DNA of 64,000 bases. Origin: JBCCCJ01 sp039029315. Lineage in GTDB: Bacteria > Bacteroidota > Bacteroidia > J057. Each line of letters starts with the position of its first letter. Positions within the stretch are counted from its first letter, which is position 1. A program made the position numbers and the translations under genes. The stretch is from NCBI GenBank assembly GCA_039029315.1, contig JBCCGK010000070.1, positions 1-64,000 of the forward strand. Reading direction: 5' to 3'. Below, piece by piece: positions 1 to 8,732 of the stretch. The notes under the pieces are model-generated. The model searched no databases. It was not told where the DNA came from and worked only from the letters and a program-made list of their open reading frames with translations.

Positions 1-120
1 CCGAACAGCTTAACCCAAACCAAAAGGCTTAATGTATACGGAAATGAACTGTTCGAGAGAAGCATTTCTTGATTTACCCCAAGAAGTTGAGCGCATTCGC
101 AAAAAGTTGCGTAAAAACCG

Positions 121-194
121 CCAATCGGATGGTCTGGTGCGCTGCCAATCGGATGGTCCGGTGCGCTGCCAATCGGATGGTCTGGTGCGCTGCC
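121..194. repeat. 24-bp tandem repeat, three copies
   Basis: Three head-to-tail units at 121-144, 145-168 and 169-192, each beginning CCAATCGGATGG and ending GGTGCGCTG. Units 1 and 3 are identical and unit 2 differs by one base (T to C). There is no spacer, so this is not a CRISPR. The 12-mer GTCTGGTGCGCT in the unit recurs inside the palindromic element at 11389-11568, which hints at a shared repeat family but could be chance. Confidence 0.85.
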
Positions 195-413
195 GAATTT
201 TGGGGGCCAGCTCGCCTAAACTGGTAAAAGTGTATGGTAAAGAAATTTGAATTCCCATTTTGGCCAAAGTCAAAATAAGAAACTGTTTCTAAATGTAGAT
301 TGTAATGGGAGGGAGGGGAAAGGGGCATTTGATCATTTTCCCTTTTTCCAAAACTCAAGGATACTTCTGGCCACCTGCCTCACTCACGACTCCCAAATTC
401 TTTTGATATTCGT

Positions 414-445
414 TCGGATGGTTGTATGACCATCCGATTTTTAAT
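414..445 (+). terminator. Rho-independent terminator-like hairpin
   Basis: Perfect 9-bp stem TCGGATGGT (414-422) / ACCATCCGA (429-437), 6-nt loop, then TTTTT at 438-442. It reads on the + strand, so it would end a transcript entering from the left edge or from 1-400. No gene that it serves is visible. Confidence 0.6.
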
Positions 446-845
446 TTTATGTAGATCCGCAACACCAAAGGTTTTGCTATCTGAGAGCATTTATTGTGAG
501 ATCCTATCATGTATTTTTTATTTCTTAGGGAGGAAAAGTTCTGTTTGAACAAAAAAAAACGGAAGATGACAGTGATATGATTTTGAAGCATTTATCTATG
601 TTTTTTTGCGAGATTCGAATTTTTTGCGCAAATTATCATCTCATTCCATAAATTCAACTCGTATTAAAGTAGTGCAATTGGAATATTCATGTAAGAAACA
701 TATCCGTTTAGCTCATTTTTTTTACCATTGAGACAAAAAAACTGGCTTGGTTCTTGTTTTGTATTCAAAGCAAAATATTCACATATTGCAGTAATCGTAA
801 CATGGTACTTTTTGGTCATATCTTTACCCTAGAGAACTGTTTTTT

Positions 846-1670
846 ATGAAGTTCACACCCGCTGCTATCCTCCTTTGCTTTTTTACTTTCCTTTCTTATC
901 AATCTCTTGCTCAACGTACCCATGCGCTCTCCATTGGAGTAGGCACATTGTACTACTATGGAGATTTGACAGACAGATTCAACAACTCCTTGGTAAGGCC
1001 TGCTGGTAGTATCAGCTATAGCAAATACCTCACACGAATGTTTAGTTTCCGTGTGGGTGTCTCTTATGGAGAAATTGGGGCACAGGATCTGACTGCCAAT
1101 GATACAGGTCGTCGCTTACGAAATCTCCACTTCAAGAGCAATATTCTTGAATTCAGTGGGGTATTGGTATATGAGTTTATCCCTGACCGGAACTTTGGGA
1201 ATGAATGGGTGGGCAAACCACACTTTTCTCCTTTTGTCTTTGGTGGGATCTCCATGTTCCATTTCAATCCCAAAGCCCGATATAACAATGTCTGGTATGC
1301 ATTACAACCTCTGGGAACAGAAGGGCAACATATTCCAGGCAACCCCATTGGTCCATACTCTCTGATTCAGGCGAGTGTGCCTTTTGGAGCTGGTGTCAAC
1401 CTTCGTCTGTCTGAATTTGCCGGTGTCAATTTCGAAATTGGCTACCGAATCACCATGACCGACTATCTGGATGATGTCAGCACTGTATATCCTGACTTTG
1501 GTGCCCTTACAGAATCTAGCGGAACCCTGGCTGTCGAGTTGTCAGAGCGCTCAGATGGCAATGTTTTCCTGGCTGGTGAGCAAAGAGGGTTTTCAGGAGC
1601 CAATGATGGATATTTCTTCACCATGGTATCCCTGGTTTACTATCTAAATCGTTTTGCTTCAAGAGACTAA
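846..1670 (+). CDS. DUF6089-family outer membrane beta-barrel protein
   Basis: 274 residues. The first ~22 are a Sec signal peptide (hydrophobic AILLCFFTFLSY, then Ala-Gln at the cleavage site). The mature part alternates short aromatic/Gly-rich strands (GVGTLYYYGDL; GISMFHFNPKA; VPFGAGVNLR; FEIGYRITMTDYLDDVS) and ends on an aromatic-rich last strand, as outer-membrane barrels do. The order of motifs, including FNPKA followed by LQPLGTEGQ, fits the Bacteroidota DUF6089 family, whose function is not established. It stands alone, with a terminator right behind it at 1695. The ATG at 846 is the only start that keeps the signal peptide. Confidence 0.85.
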   Translation: MKFTPAAILLCFFTFLSYQSLAQRTHALSIGVGTLYYYGDLTDRFNNSLVRPAGSISYSKYLTRMFSFRVGVSYGEIGAQDLTANDTGRRLRNLHFKSNILEFSGVLVYEFIPDRNFGNEWVGKPHFSPFVFGGISMFHFNPKARYNNVWYALQPLGTEGQHIPGNPIGPYSLIQASVPFGAGVNLRLSEFAGVNFEIGYRITMTDYLDDVSTVYPDFGALTESSGTLAVELSERSDGNVFLAGEQRGFSGANDGYFFTMVSLVYYLNRFASRD

Positions 1671-1694
1671 GCAACTCTCTATATCTTTTATCAT

Positions 1695-1728
1695 CCCCAG
1701 GTCAATTCTAGATTGGCCTGGGGATTTC
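1695..1728 (+). terminator. Terminator after the DUF6089 gene
   Basis: Stem CCCCAGG (1695-1701) / CCTGGGG (1717-1723), extended inward by CAA/TTG around a TTCTAGA loop, followed by ATTTC. It lies 25 nt after the stop at 1670. The U-tract is weak, but the stem is strong and well placed. Confidence 0.6.
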
Positions 1729-1772
1729 TGTATTCCTTGCTGATTTCCCCAAACTTATCTGAGGCTTTTGCG

Positions 1773-1780
1773 TACCTTTG
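1773..1780 (+). promoter_or_regulatory. -7 promoter box of hflX (TACCTTTG)
   Basis: Exact match to the Bacteroidota -7 consensus TAnnTTTG. The hflX ATG at 1787 is only 6 nt downstream, so transcription should start at or next to the start codon. No clear -33 TTG is seen at the usual distance. Confidence 0.6.
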
Positions 1781-1786
1781 CCATAT

Positions 1787-2980
1787 ATGATTGAACGGCA
1801 AACAATAGGAAACAAGCAACATACGGAGCTTGCCATCCTGGTAGGGGTCTGTACAAGGGAGATGACCTTTGACCAGGCCAGTGAGTACCTGGATGAATTG
1901 GCCTTCCTCACGGAGACGGCTGGAGGAAGAGCTGTACGCAGTTTTATCCAAAAGCTTCCCAAACCGATCAATTCTACTTATGTCGGCTCAGGGAAGTTGC
2001 AAGAGATCAAACTCGCAGTAATAGAAGAAGATGCAGACATGGTCATCTTTGACGATGATCTGAGTCCTTCACAGATTCGAAATCTTGGCAATGAACTGGA
2101 AGTCAAGGTCCTCGATAGATCTTCCCTAATTCTGCATATCTTTTCTGAGCGAGCACAGACTGCACAAGCCAAAGTTCAAGTCGATCTGGCACAATATCAA
2201 TATCTGTTGCCACGACTTGCAGGCATGTGGACTCACCTTTCTCGACAAAAAGGGGGGATTGGCCTAAAAGGTGCTGGTGAGAAGGAAATCGAGACGGATA
2301 GGCGAATCATTCGTAATCGAATTAGTCATCTGAAAAATCAATTGGAAAAAATTGATAAACAAGATGCCAATCGCCGCAAAAACCGCTCACAATTTGTCCG
2401 AATCGCTTTGGTAGGGTATACCAATGTCGGCAAGTCCACGATTATGAACCTGATTTCAAAATCTCAGGTTCAGGCAGAAAATAAATTATTTGCCACTCTG
2501 GATACAACTGTGCGGAAGGTATCGCTTCAGGGCATTCCTTTTTTGCTGTCAGATACCGTTGGATTTATTCGAAAACTGCCTCACCACCTCATTGAATCCT
2601 TCAAAAGCACCCTGGCAGAATCCAAAGAGTCTGACATCCTCTTGCATGTGGTAGATGCTTCTCACCCACAATTTGAGGATCAAATGGCCAATGTTCAGGA
2701 TACCTTACGAAATTTAGCCATTCAGGGCAAACCTGTCCTCACAATCTTCAACAAGGTGGACCTACTGGAACAAGACGCCCAAAAGCATTTGGAGGACAGT
2801 TGGTATCGACAGTCCAATACGCCTTCAGTTTGTATCTCTGCCAGACAAAAAATCAATGTCGACGCCTTCCGTGAACAGCTCGTCAAGATGCTTGTAACTG
2901 CCTATCAGAAGAAATCTCATAACGGAACACATCACTTTCTCCAGCAGCACCAATATTATCAACTCAAAGAAAATGGCTGA
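1787..2980 (+). CDS. hflX: GTPase HflX
   Basis: 397 residues. HflX is a ribosome-associated GTPase that splits stalled 70S ribosomes. The N-terminal HflX domain carries STYVGSGKLQE and the family signature of RQKGGIGLKGAGEKEIETDR type before an arginine/lysine-rich helix. The G domain follows: G1 GYTNVGKST (~residue 210), G3 DTVGFIRKLPHHL, G4 NKVD. A TTG at 1778 could extend it by 3 residues, but the TACCTTTG promoter box overlaps that codon, so ATG 1787 is preferred. Its end overlaps the DUF2480 gene by 8 bp, so the two are probably translationally coupled. The nucleotide-binding motifs look intact. Confidence 0.95.
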   Translation: MIERQTIGNKQHTELAILVGVCTREMTFDQASEYLDELAFLTETAGGRAVRSFIQKLPKPINSTYVGSGKLQEIKLAVIEEDADMVIFDDDLSPSQIRNLGNELEVKVLDRSSLILHIFSERAQTAQAKVQVDLAQYQYLLPRLAGMWTHLSRQKGGIGLKGAGEKEIETDRRIIRNRISHLKNQLEKIDKQDANRRKNRSQFVRIALVGYTNVGKSTIMNLISKSQVQAENKLFATLDTTVRKVSLQGIPFLLSDTVGFIRKLPHHLIESFKSTLAESKESDILLHVVDASHPQFEDQMANVQDTLRNLAIQGKPVLTIFNKVDLLEQDAQKHLEDSWYRQSNTPSVCISARQKINVDAFREQLVKMLVTAYQKKSHNGTHHFLQQHQYYQLKENG

Positions 2981-3497
2981 AATTGTGAATCGCATTGCCA
3001 ATAGTCCCATTCTTACCTTTAAGCTAGAAGACTATTATCCTCAGGGAGATCGGGTGTTATTGGACATCAAGAATCAATTGTTCCACGGCATGATTCTTCG
3101 TGAAAAGGATTTTCGCAGCTGGGTCAAGGATCATGACTGGTCCCAATACCAGGACAAACATGTCGCCATTACTTGTTCGGTAGACACCATTATTCAAGTC
3201 TGGGCCTATATGCTGCTGGAAACCCGCCTTCATCCATATGCTGCATCTGTGGTTTTTGGCACACTGGAAGAGCTGGAACATCAGTTGTGGATGACGGCCT
3301 TGGACCAAATTGACTTCTCTGAATTCGCTGACCGGCCCATCGTAGTAAAAGGATGTAGTGAGATCAAAATCCCTGCTGGCATCTATGTAGAAGCCACGCG
3401 CCGACTCATGCCATATGCAAAGAAGTTGAGCTATGGCGAACCATGCTCAACTGTTCCATTGTACAAAAGGCCAAGACCATCAGTGACGGATCAATAA
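2973..3497 (+). CDS. DUF2480 family protein
   Basis: 174 residues, cytosolic, no signal or membrane segment. It matches the Bacteroidota DUF2480 family along its full length: a start of the form EIVNRIANSPILTFKLEDYYP, REKDFRSWVKDHDWSQY in the middle, and GEPCSTVPLYK near the end. The function of the family is unknown; the paired Cys in VVKGCSE and EPCST are noticeable. The gene starts inside the last codons of hflX (8-bp overlap), implying one transcript. Its 3' end overlaps the opposite-strand T9SS gene by 18 bp, leaving no room for a terminator. Confidence 0.9.
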   Translation: MAEIVNRIANSPILTFKLEDYYPQGDRVLLDIKNQLFHGMILREKDFRSWVKDHDWSQYQDKHVAITCSVDTIIQVWAYMLLETRLHPYAASVVFGTLEELEHQLWMTALDQIDFSEFADRPIVVKGCSEIKIPAGIYVEATRRLMPYAKKLSYGEPCSTVPLYKRPRPSVTDQ

Positions 3498-6400
3498 CTT
3501 CCGTTCTATCCAATATGACTGTTCTACCAAAACCCGAAGCATGTATATCCCTTCCGGATAGGCATGAAGAGGAATGCGGACAGTTCCCTGATGGTCGAAG
3601 GTTCTGCTCATTCTCCTCCCTCTTATATCGTACAGCTCCCAACTGAATATACCATAAGATTCAGGAGCCACTAATTGGACCGATTCATTCGCTGGATTGG
3701 GAAAGAGAAGGAGATGTTTTCCTTCTATCACAGAAAGGTCCATTGAAGGGAGCCTGTCGATCCAAACAGAATCTTGTTTGAACCTAAATCTTATGGGAGT
3801 GCCGTCTGACTTCAGAGCAGAAGCTTCTTGCAATTTTGGGACAAACCATCTCGGAAGTCCTCCAGGAATAGAATCTGGTAGTTTCCATAACATCCGGGCA
3901 ATCTCACCAGTTCCTGATTGACCTTGTTGATCAGTCCTCGTCATGGCAAAAACATGCGATTCATTTGCAAGCAGATGTTTCTCCATGATCCATACTTCCA
4001 TTCCTTGTCCCAACCAGGTATTATCCGAAGCTTCCACCTGTACGGGCATGGCACTCATGAGCGGATCATAATTTATGTGCCAGGCAAGTCCATGCAAGGA
4101 ATCCATATCCAGAAGTATAGATGCATACAAGCTATCTCCCCCATAGGCACTGTCCTGATCAAATTGCACAGTCAAAAGAATCCCAGTTGGATCGCTGTCG
4201 TACATGGCACTCAAGCTATCGTGCATCAGGGTGAAATTCTGATTCAGCGCCAGGGTATCATTGGCAGAGATTAGCCCATCCCCATCAGTGTCCACATGCT
4301 TCATATTGATGCTTTGCTGAAATGCCAATCCCCAATCGTAGGCTGCTTGTGGAGTCCAATTGATAGAAGCATCGGCTCGTTGAGCGCCCATTTCTCCTTG
4401 ATACAATCCTATCGGCAAGAAGTCATGGATATTGGCTATGCCATCCAGGTTGACATCTCCGGGCCAAACGCTATCTTGAGGAAATGGAGGAGGGAGAATC
4501 TGGATAGAGTCTGCCTGATAAAAAACAGGGATGGAAGTCCCTGCGGAATCGAGCATCTGCGCTCCCACAAATCGGGGAGCAAACCACTGGGGCAAGGGAT
4601 TAAGTGTATCTTGAAGGACCCAGGAAATATTGGCGAACCATCCGTTCGGATGTTTGTTCAGTTGATCAAAGCGACTCAAGGCAAGCGATAGTATTCCGGC
4701 AGGATTTGATCTCTTCATCATCCAGAGGTCTGTTCCGACTTGCCCCAGCCAGCTACTATCTGTCATGAAGTCAGCTGTTGAATGGACAAATAGACTCGTA
4801 TCAAATTCTATTTCCAATGCCAGCCCATGCATCACTTCGGGCGTCCCAGCAGAAACAAACAGACTGGCTGAAATGGTATCTCCAACCCTGGCGCTGTCTT
4901 GATCAAAGAGCAGGGAAAGGGGAACTCCCATGCTATCAATCTGATAGGCACTAGAATCAGGTACACCATGAATATTTCCGTAATTGAGTGCAATCGCTAT
5001 TGAATCGACTACTGAGATATCGCCATCTCCATCCGTATCAATATGCTTGAGGTCGTTCCCTACCGGATTCAACAGTTGCCAATCAAAGGATGCTTGCGGG
5101 GCCCAGTTGGTCGCAGGATTTGGGCGAGCCAATCCTGTTCCTCCCTGAAATGCTCCGACGGGTAGCAGATCATACACATTGGCCATCCCATCCTGATTAC
5201 TATCTCCCGGCCAGACGCTGTCAGGAGAGACGATAGGACTCACCTCTACAAAGCTGTCTATGAGACAGGCTATGAGGATATCACCACTATTGGGGCTTGA
5301 GACAGAAAAAGTATCTAGATTGGCTATCCCGAAGATGCGCCCCATGACATACACTCGATTTCCTTGATCTCCAACGATATCTTGAGTAAGCACAGAAGTC
5401 GTTGTACTTTCAATGGCTTTCGTCCAGACTATATGACCACTGCTATCAAATCGGCAAATCAGACATTTGCCAGGAAGGGAAGGATCAAGTGATGAAAACA
5501 ATGTATCAGTCCAAAGACTTGATCCTGAGAAAGATCCTGTCACATACAAGCGCTCAGCGGAAGGCACACTGATGCTCAGCAATCCTGCGAATCCGCTACT
5601 ATAAATGGAGGTTTCCCACAAGAGTTGACCGGCTGTGTCCAATCGGACAAAAAATGCCTCTTCGGCATTGCTATTGTTAGCAAGCGGGTAGGTGTCCAGG
5701 CTTAAGTCGGCTCCATATCCCCCCACCACGTAGATCGTACCATCTTCTGAACAGGCAATATCATTCCCAAAATCATTGCCACTTCCCTTCCCATGCTTCG
5801 TCCAGGCAAATCCCCCGTTTTTCGTGATCTTGGTGATATAAATCTCACCTTGTGTCCCCAGTCCATTAAATGTTTGAGATCCTACATGCAGGGTTTGATG
5901 AAAGCGCCCGGTGATATAGACATCCCCATTGGGATCTACACTCAATCCATGAATCCAGACCCGATGATTCGAGGGATTCCCACTGGCACGAAGACTCTGA
6001 CTCCAGACCGCTGTCCCCTGAGGTGAATACTTGACAACAAAGGCATTCGGAAAAGTTCCTGTGGCTGCGGGCCAGGAAGTCCCAGCAACAGTAATCGCTG
6101 GATCATAAGCCCCTCCTACATATACGTAGCCCGAATCATCGACGGCCATGGCCATTCCTTGTTCTGCTCCGGGAATGCTTGCCACCCATATCGCCATTCC
6201 ATTTGGATCATGTTTGGACACAAAGAAGGCTCTATTTTGTCCACCGGTCGTAACAGAAATCCCATCAATCTGTGTAGGACCATTGATATATCCGGTTTGA
6301 TAGGAATTTCCGGCTGCATCCACTTCAAAAGGCCGATGCCACAAAACATTTGGGTAGGATCGTACCCACTGAAAACTGGCAAGAGAATCTGCCCGACCCA

Positions 6401-6644
6401 GAAATCTTCCAGATTGGGAAATCATGATCCCATTGCCAAAACTGACAGGCTGAATGCTCGAAGTGCCATAAACAAAGACATCTCCACTGCTATCCGTTGC
6501 GACAGCTATCCCTCTCTCATTTGCAGTGGTGCTTCCGTAATGATGCATCCACCTGGCTGTCTGACCAACAGAATCTGGTACGCCCAACATCAAAGCTGGA
6601 AGGAAAGCCAACAATCGAATAGAATAGTAAATGATTGTTTTCAT
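3480..6644 (-). CDS. T9SS type A secreted protein with beta-propeller, cohesin-like and dockerin-like modules
   Basis: 1054 residues. After a signal peptide (MKTIIYYSIRLLAFLPALML) come ~430 residues of repeated blades with motifs such as DSSGDVFVYGTS, DDSGYVYVGGAYD and DPNGDVYITGRF, typical of SBBP/beta-propeller repeats. Two ~230-residue units follow. Each starts WPGD(S/V)NxDG(M/I)AN, continues to DTDGDGxIS (two EF-like calcium loops, dockerin-like) and then has a cohesin-like sandwich (LLFDQDSARVGDTISASLF; LTVQFDQDSAYGGDSLYAS). The end is a T9SS type A sorting domain (LFPNPANESVQLVAP through GIYMLRVLVEQ). Likely cell-surface or released. No enzymatic domain is recognised. It converges on and overlaps the DUF2480 gene by 18 bp. 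Confidence 0.85.
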   Translation of the reverse strand: MKTIIYYSIRLLAFLPALMLGVPDSVGQTARWMHHYGSTTANERGIAVATDSSGDVFVYGTSSIQPVSFGNGIMISQSGRFLGRADSLASFQWVRSYPNVLWHRPFEVDAAGNSYQTGYINGPTQIDGISVTTGGQNRAFFVSKHDPNGMAIWVASIPGAEQGMAMAVDDSGYVYVGGAYDPAITVAGTSWPAATGTFPNAFVVKYSPQGTAVWSQSLRASGNPSNHRVWIHGLSVDPNGDVYITGRFHQTLHVGSQTFNGLGTQGEIYITKITKNGGFAWTKHGKGSGNDFGNDIACSEDGTIYVVGGYGADLSLDTYPLANNSNAEEAFFVRLDTAGQLLWETSIYSSGFAGLLSISVPSAERLYVTGSFSGSSLWTDTLFSSLDPSLPGKCLICRFDSSGHIVWTKAIESTTTSVLTQDIVGDQGNRVYVMGRIFGIANLDTFSVSSPNSGDILIACLIDSFVEVSPIVSPDSVWPGDSNQDGMANVYDLLPVGAFQGGTGLARPNPATNWAPQASFDWQLLNPVGNDLKHIDTDGDGDISVVDSIAIALNYGNIHGVPDSSAYQIDSMGVPLSLLFDQDSARVGDTISASLFVSAGTPEVMHGLALEIEFDTSLFVHSTADFMTDSSWLGQVGTDLWMMKRSNPAGILSLALSRFDQLNKHPNGWFANISWVLQDTLNPLPQWFAPRFVGAQMLDSAGTSIPVFYQADSIQILPPPFPQDSVWPGDVNLDGIANIHDFLPIGLYQGEMGAQRADASINWTPQAAYDWGLAFQQSINMKHVDTDGDGLISANDTLALNQNFTLMHDSLSAMYDSDPTGILLTVQFDQDSAYGGDSLYASILLDMDSLHGLAWHINYDPLMSAMPVQVEASDNTWLGQGMEVWIMEKHLLANESHVFAMTRTDQQGQSGTGEIARMLWKLPDSIPGGLPRWFVPKLQEASALKSDGTPIRFRFKQDSVWIDRLPSMDLSVIEGKHLLLFPNPANESVQLVAPESYGIFSWELYDIRGRRMSRTFDHQGTVRIPLHAYPEGIYMLRVLVEQSYWIERKLLIRH

Positions 6645-6745
6645 AGGATAGAATTTGGTAAAACAGGATAAGTCAATAGTACTTATGTGTTTTTCCTTCT
6701 ATCCGTAAACAGTGGATCAGGGATTATTTCAAAATAATAGCATGA

Positions 6746-7225
6746 TTATTTCTGAGATTCCGGGGATTCCGGGGATTGCTGACTTCCCACTTGAAATCCA
6801 ATTGGGCGTTGATGTGGAAAATCTTGTTGCAACTTCTCATCGTATTCATCTGCGAAATGTCCCATTTGAAGAATGATATATTTGCATTCCTGGGCATCGA
6901 GACCTTCTCCATCTCTGACCGATCGAAGCAAAACCTTCCCATTATTATAAGCAAAAGAAGGCCCCATCATAACCGTATTGAGTTCCAGAAGGAGTTGGGA
7001 CAAGCGTTCTACATTATTTTTGGGAATGTCCATCATGATTGACCAGACAGCCATGACAACTCGCTGGGAGGGCTGATAAAAAGTAATCTCAATTGTTAGA
7101 TTCGCTGTTCCTTTGCGGATATGCCACATCCCCGGACGTTGAGGATCTCTGGTTTGTTCAATAGGAATACCGATTTCCTGAATTGCAGTTTCGACAGATT
7201 GGTAAAAGGGTTGCAGAATATTCAT
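6746..7225 (-). CDS. YbjN-domain-like small cytosolic protein
   Basis: 159 residues from ATG 7225 (MNILQPFYQSVETAI); an upstream in-frame ATG at 7273 would add 16 unconvincing residues. The fold pattern of two amphipathic helices around a sheet (IEITFYQPSQRVVMAVWSIMMDIP, then LLLELNTVMMGPSFAYNNGKVLLRS) resembles the YbjN / type III secretion chaperone-like superfamily. Those proteins bind partner proteins, but no function can be assigned. The tail has a short Gln/Ser/Pro/Glu run. It stands apart from its neighbours by about 100 and 270 bp. Confidence 0.6.
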   Translation of the reverse strand: MNILQPFYQSVETAIQEIGIPIEQTRDPQRPGMWHIRKGTANLTIEITFYQPSQRVVMAVWSIMMDIPKNNVERLSQLLLELNTVMMGPSFAYNNGKVLLRSVRDGEGLDAQECKYIILQMGHFADEYDEKLQQDFPHQRPIGFQVGSQQSPESPESQK

Positions 7226-7498
7226 GTTGGTAACAAATTGAGAATTATAATGGATCAATGGGCTTATCAGCAAATTAATCCGAATATCATTTTCAGCAAA
7301 AGAAATACAGCATCAAATCCCCAAAAATAGAGACTTTTCCGCTTTCCTCCCGTCAAAGAAAAAGAGCACTATTTCAACCTTTGCAAAAATCTGTGTATCG
7401 TTATTATGTAATCAAAAAGGAAAATGAGCAGAATTCCATTTATTTTCCTAAAAAAATTGTAATTTTCTCAACAAAGAACATTAATCAGAAAAACACCC

Positions 7499-8515
7499 AT
7501 GGGATTATTTGACTTCATCAAAGGACAATTTATAGATATTGTTGAGTGGATAGACTACTCAAGAGACGTACTGATGTGGAAATTCCCGGATCAGGACAAA
7601 GAAATCAAGATGGGCGCGCAACTGACTGTCAGGGAATCTCAGGCAGGCGTATTGATCAATGAGGGGAAAATGGCGGATGTATTCGAGCCAGGTCGTCATG
7701 AACTGACCACGCGCAACATGCCTATCCTCACGACAATCAAATCATGGAAATATGGATTTGATTCTCCCTTCAAAGTGGATGTATATTTCTTCAATACCCG
7801 TCAATTCACTGACAACAAGTGGGGAACACCAAGTCCTGTAACCATTCCAGATAGCAAATTTGGTCAGGTGGAGTTCCGAGCATTTGGCTCTTACAACTTC
7901 CGCATTACCAATTTCGAAACCTTCTTCAAGGAGCTGTCCGGGACCAATCCGGTTGTTACCCTAAGTGATGTTGAAGGGACGTTGAGAGGAAAATTGGTCG
8001 ATCGATTCACTGAAATTGTGGCTGAAATGGCCGAGAACAATTTCTCGTTTGTGGACATGCAAGCCAATAAGTCTGAGTTTGTCCAGGCACTTGAGCCAAG
8101 AATCGCAGATTACTTTACAGGATTCGGTCTTGAGTTGACAGACTTCTCTATCCAAAGCATCACGCTTCCACCGGAGTTGCAGGAGTACCTCAGGAAGAAT
8201 ACCCAAATGAAGATGGTTGGAAACATGAAGGAATTCATGCAATTTCAGGCAGCCAATGCGTTAGAAAAATCTGCTGAAAACCCTTCTGGTGGAAATGCTG
8301 GTCTGGATATGGGAGCTGGCCTCGCAATGGGCAAGATGATGGCAGATATGATGGGGCAATCTAATCAAGAGCAACCTCAAAACAATGCAGCGCCAGAAAT
8401 GAGCAAAGATGAAATCATGAAGCTCCTAAAAGATTTGGGCGAGCTCAAAGCCAATGGAATCCTGACAGAAGAAGAATTCAACGCGAAAAAAACTGAGCTT
8501 CTTGCCAAGTTATAA
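7499..8515 (+). CDS. SPFH/band-7 protein with C-terminal SHOCT domain
   Basis: 338 residues. It starts MGLFDFIKGQFIDIVEW, the usual start of the bacterial SPFH proteins once annotated as virion core protein. Residues ~30-240 form the SPFH part (LTVRESQAGVLINEGK; SWKYGFDSPFKVDVYFFNTRQF), with DFSIQSITLPPELQ at its end. A Gly/Met-rich linker leads to a 35-residue SHOCT module (MKLLKDLGELKANGILTEEE). There is no transmembrane helix, so it is cytosolic or peripheral. Family members have been linked to membrane stress and oligomeric scaffolds; that role is only inferred here. The gene is monocistronic, with a good terminator at 8544. Confidence 0.9.
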   Translation: MGLFDFIKGQFIDIVEWIDYSRDVLMWKFPDQDKEIKMGAQLTVRESQAGVLINEGKMADVFEPGRHELTTRNMPILTTIKSWKYGFDSPFKVDVYFFNTRQFTDNKWGTPSPVTIPDSKFGQVEFRAFGSYNFRITNFETFFKELSGTNPVVTLSDVEGTLRGKLVDRFTEIVAEMAENNFSFVDMQANKSEFVQALEPRIADYFTGFGLELTDFSIQSITLPPELQEYLRKNTQMKMVGNMKEFMQFQAANALEKSAENPSGGNAGLDMGAGLAMGKMMADMMGQSNQEQPQNNAAPEMSKDEIMKLLKDLGELKANGILTEEEFNAKKTELLAKL

Positions 8516-8543
8516 TCCTAAAAAATATTCCAACCACTACAAG

Positions 8544-8575
8544 ATCGCCTCCTTCAGTATAGGAGGCGATTTTAT
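8544..8575 (+). terminator. Terminator after the SPFH gene
   Basis: Perfect 10-bp stem ATCGCCTCCT (8544-8553) / AGGAGGCGAT (8561-8570) with a 7-nt loop, then a T-rich tail. It lies 28 nt after the stop codon. Confidence 0.85.
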
Positions 8576-8685
8576 TGATTTTTTGAACGCTTGTTGGATT
8601 TTCCAGAATTAACTATTAATTTCATGTAAGCAAAACGTCAACAATCATCACAAAATACCTACTACTACTATTACTCCCAATATTC

Positions 8686-8715
8686 GAACCTGCTTTCCCA
8701 AGTAGGTTCTTTTTG
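8686..8715 (+). terminator. Second terminator, just upstream of the glycosyltransferase promoter
   Basis: Stem GAACCTGC (8686-8693) / GTAGGTTC (8702-8709) with one G-U pair, then TTTTTG. It lies ~115 nt beyond the SPFH terminator and 6 nt before the -7 box of the next gene. It therefore ends either read-through or a short transcript from 8576-8700. No protein fits that interval. Confidence 0.65.
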
Positions 8716-8720
8716 TTTTG

Positions 8721-8728
8721 TAGTTTTG
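8721..8728 (+). promoter_or_regulatory. -7 promoter box of the glycosyltransferase (TAGTTTTG)
   Basis: Exact TAnnTTTG match. The GTG start at 8733 is 4 nt downstream, implying a leaderless mRNA. An ATG at 8731 is out of frame. Confidence 0.55.
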
Positions 8729-8732
8729 GTAT

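Larger units (their letters stand above)
1..845. other. Gene-free window edge
   Basis: No reading frame here looks like a real protein. Short frames cross the tandem repeat at 121-194 on both strands because its 24-bp period is a multiple of three. The first 30-80 bases may hold the last codons of a gene cut by the window edge (frame 3 closes with a stop at about base 32), but this is too short to identify. The rest is AT-rich and carries one terminator-like hairpin at 414-445. Confidence 0.6.

Noticed and set aside
121..194. Short CRISPR-like array
   Set aside because: The three 24-bp units are directly adjacent with no spacers, and no cas genes are present.
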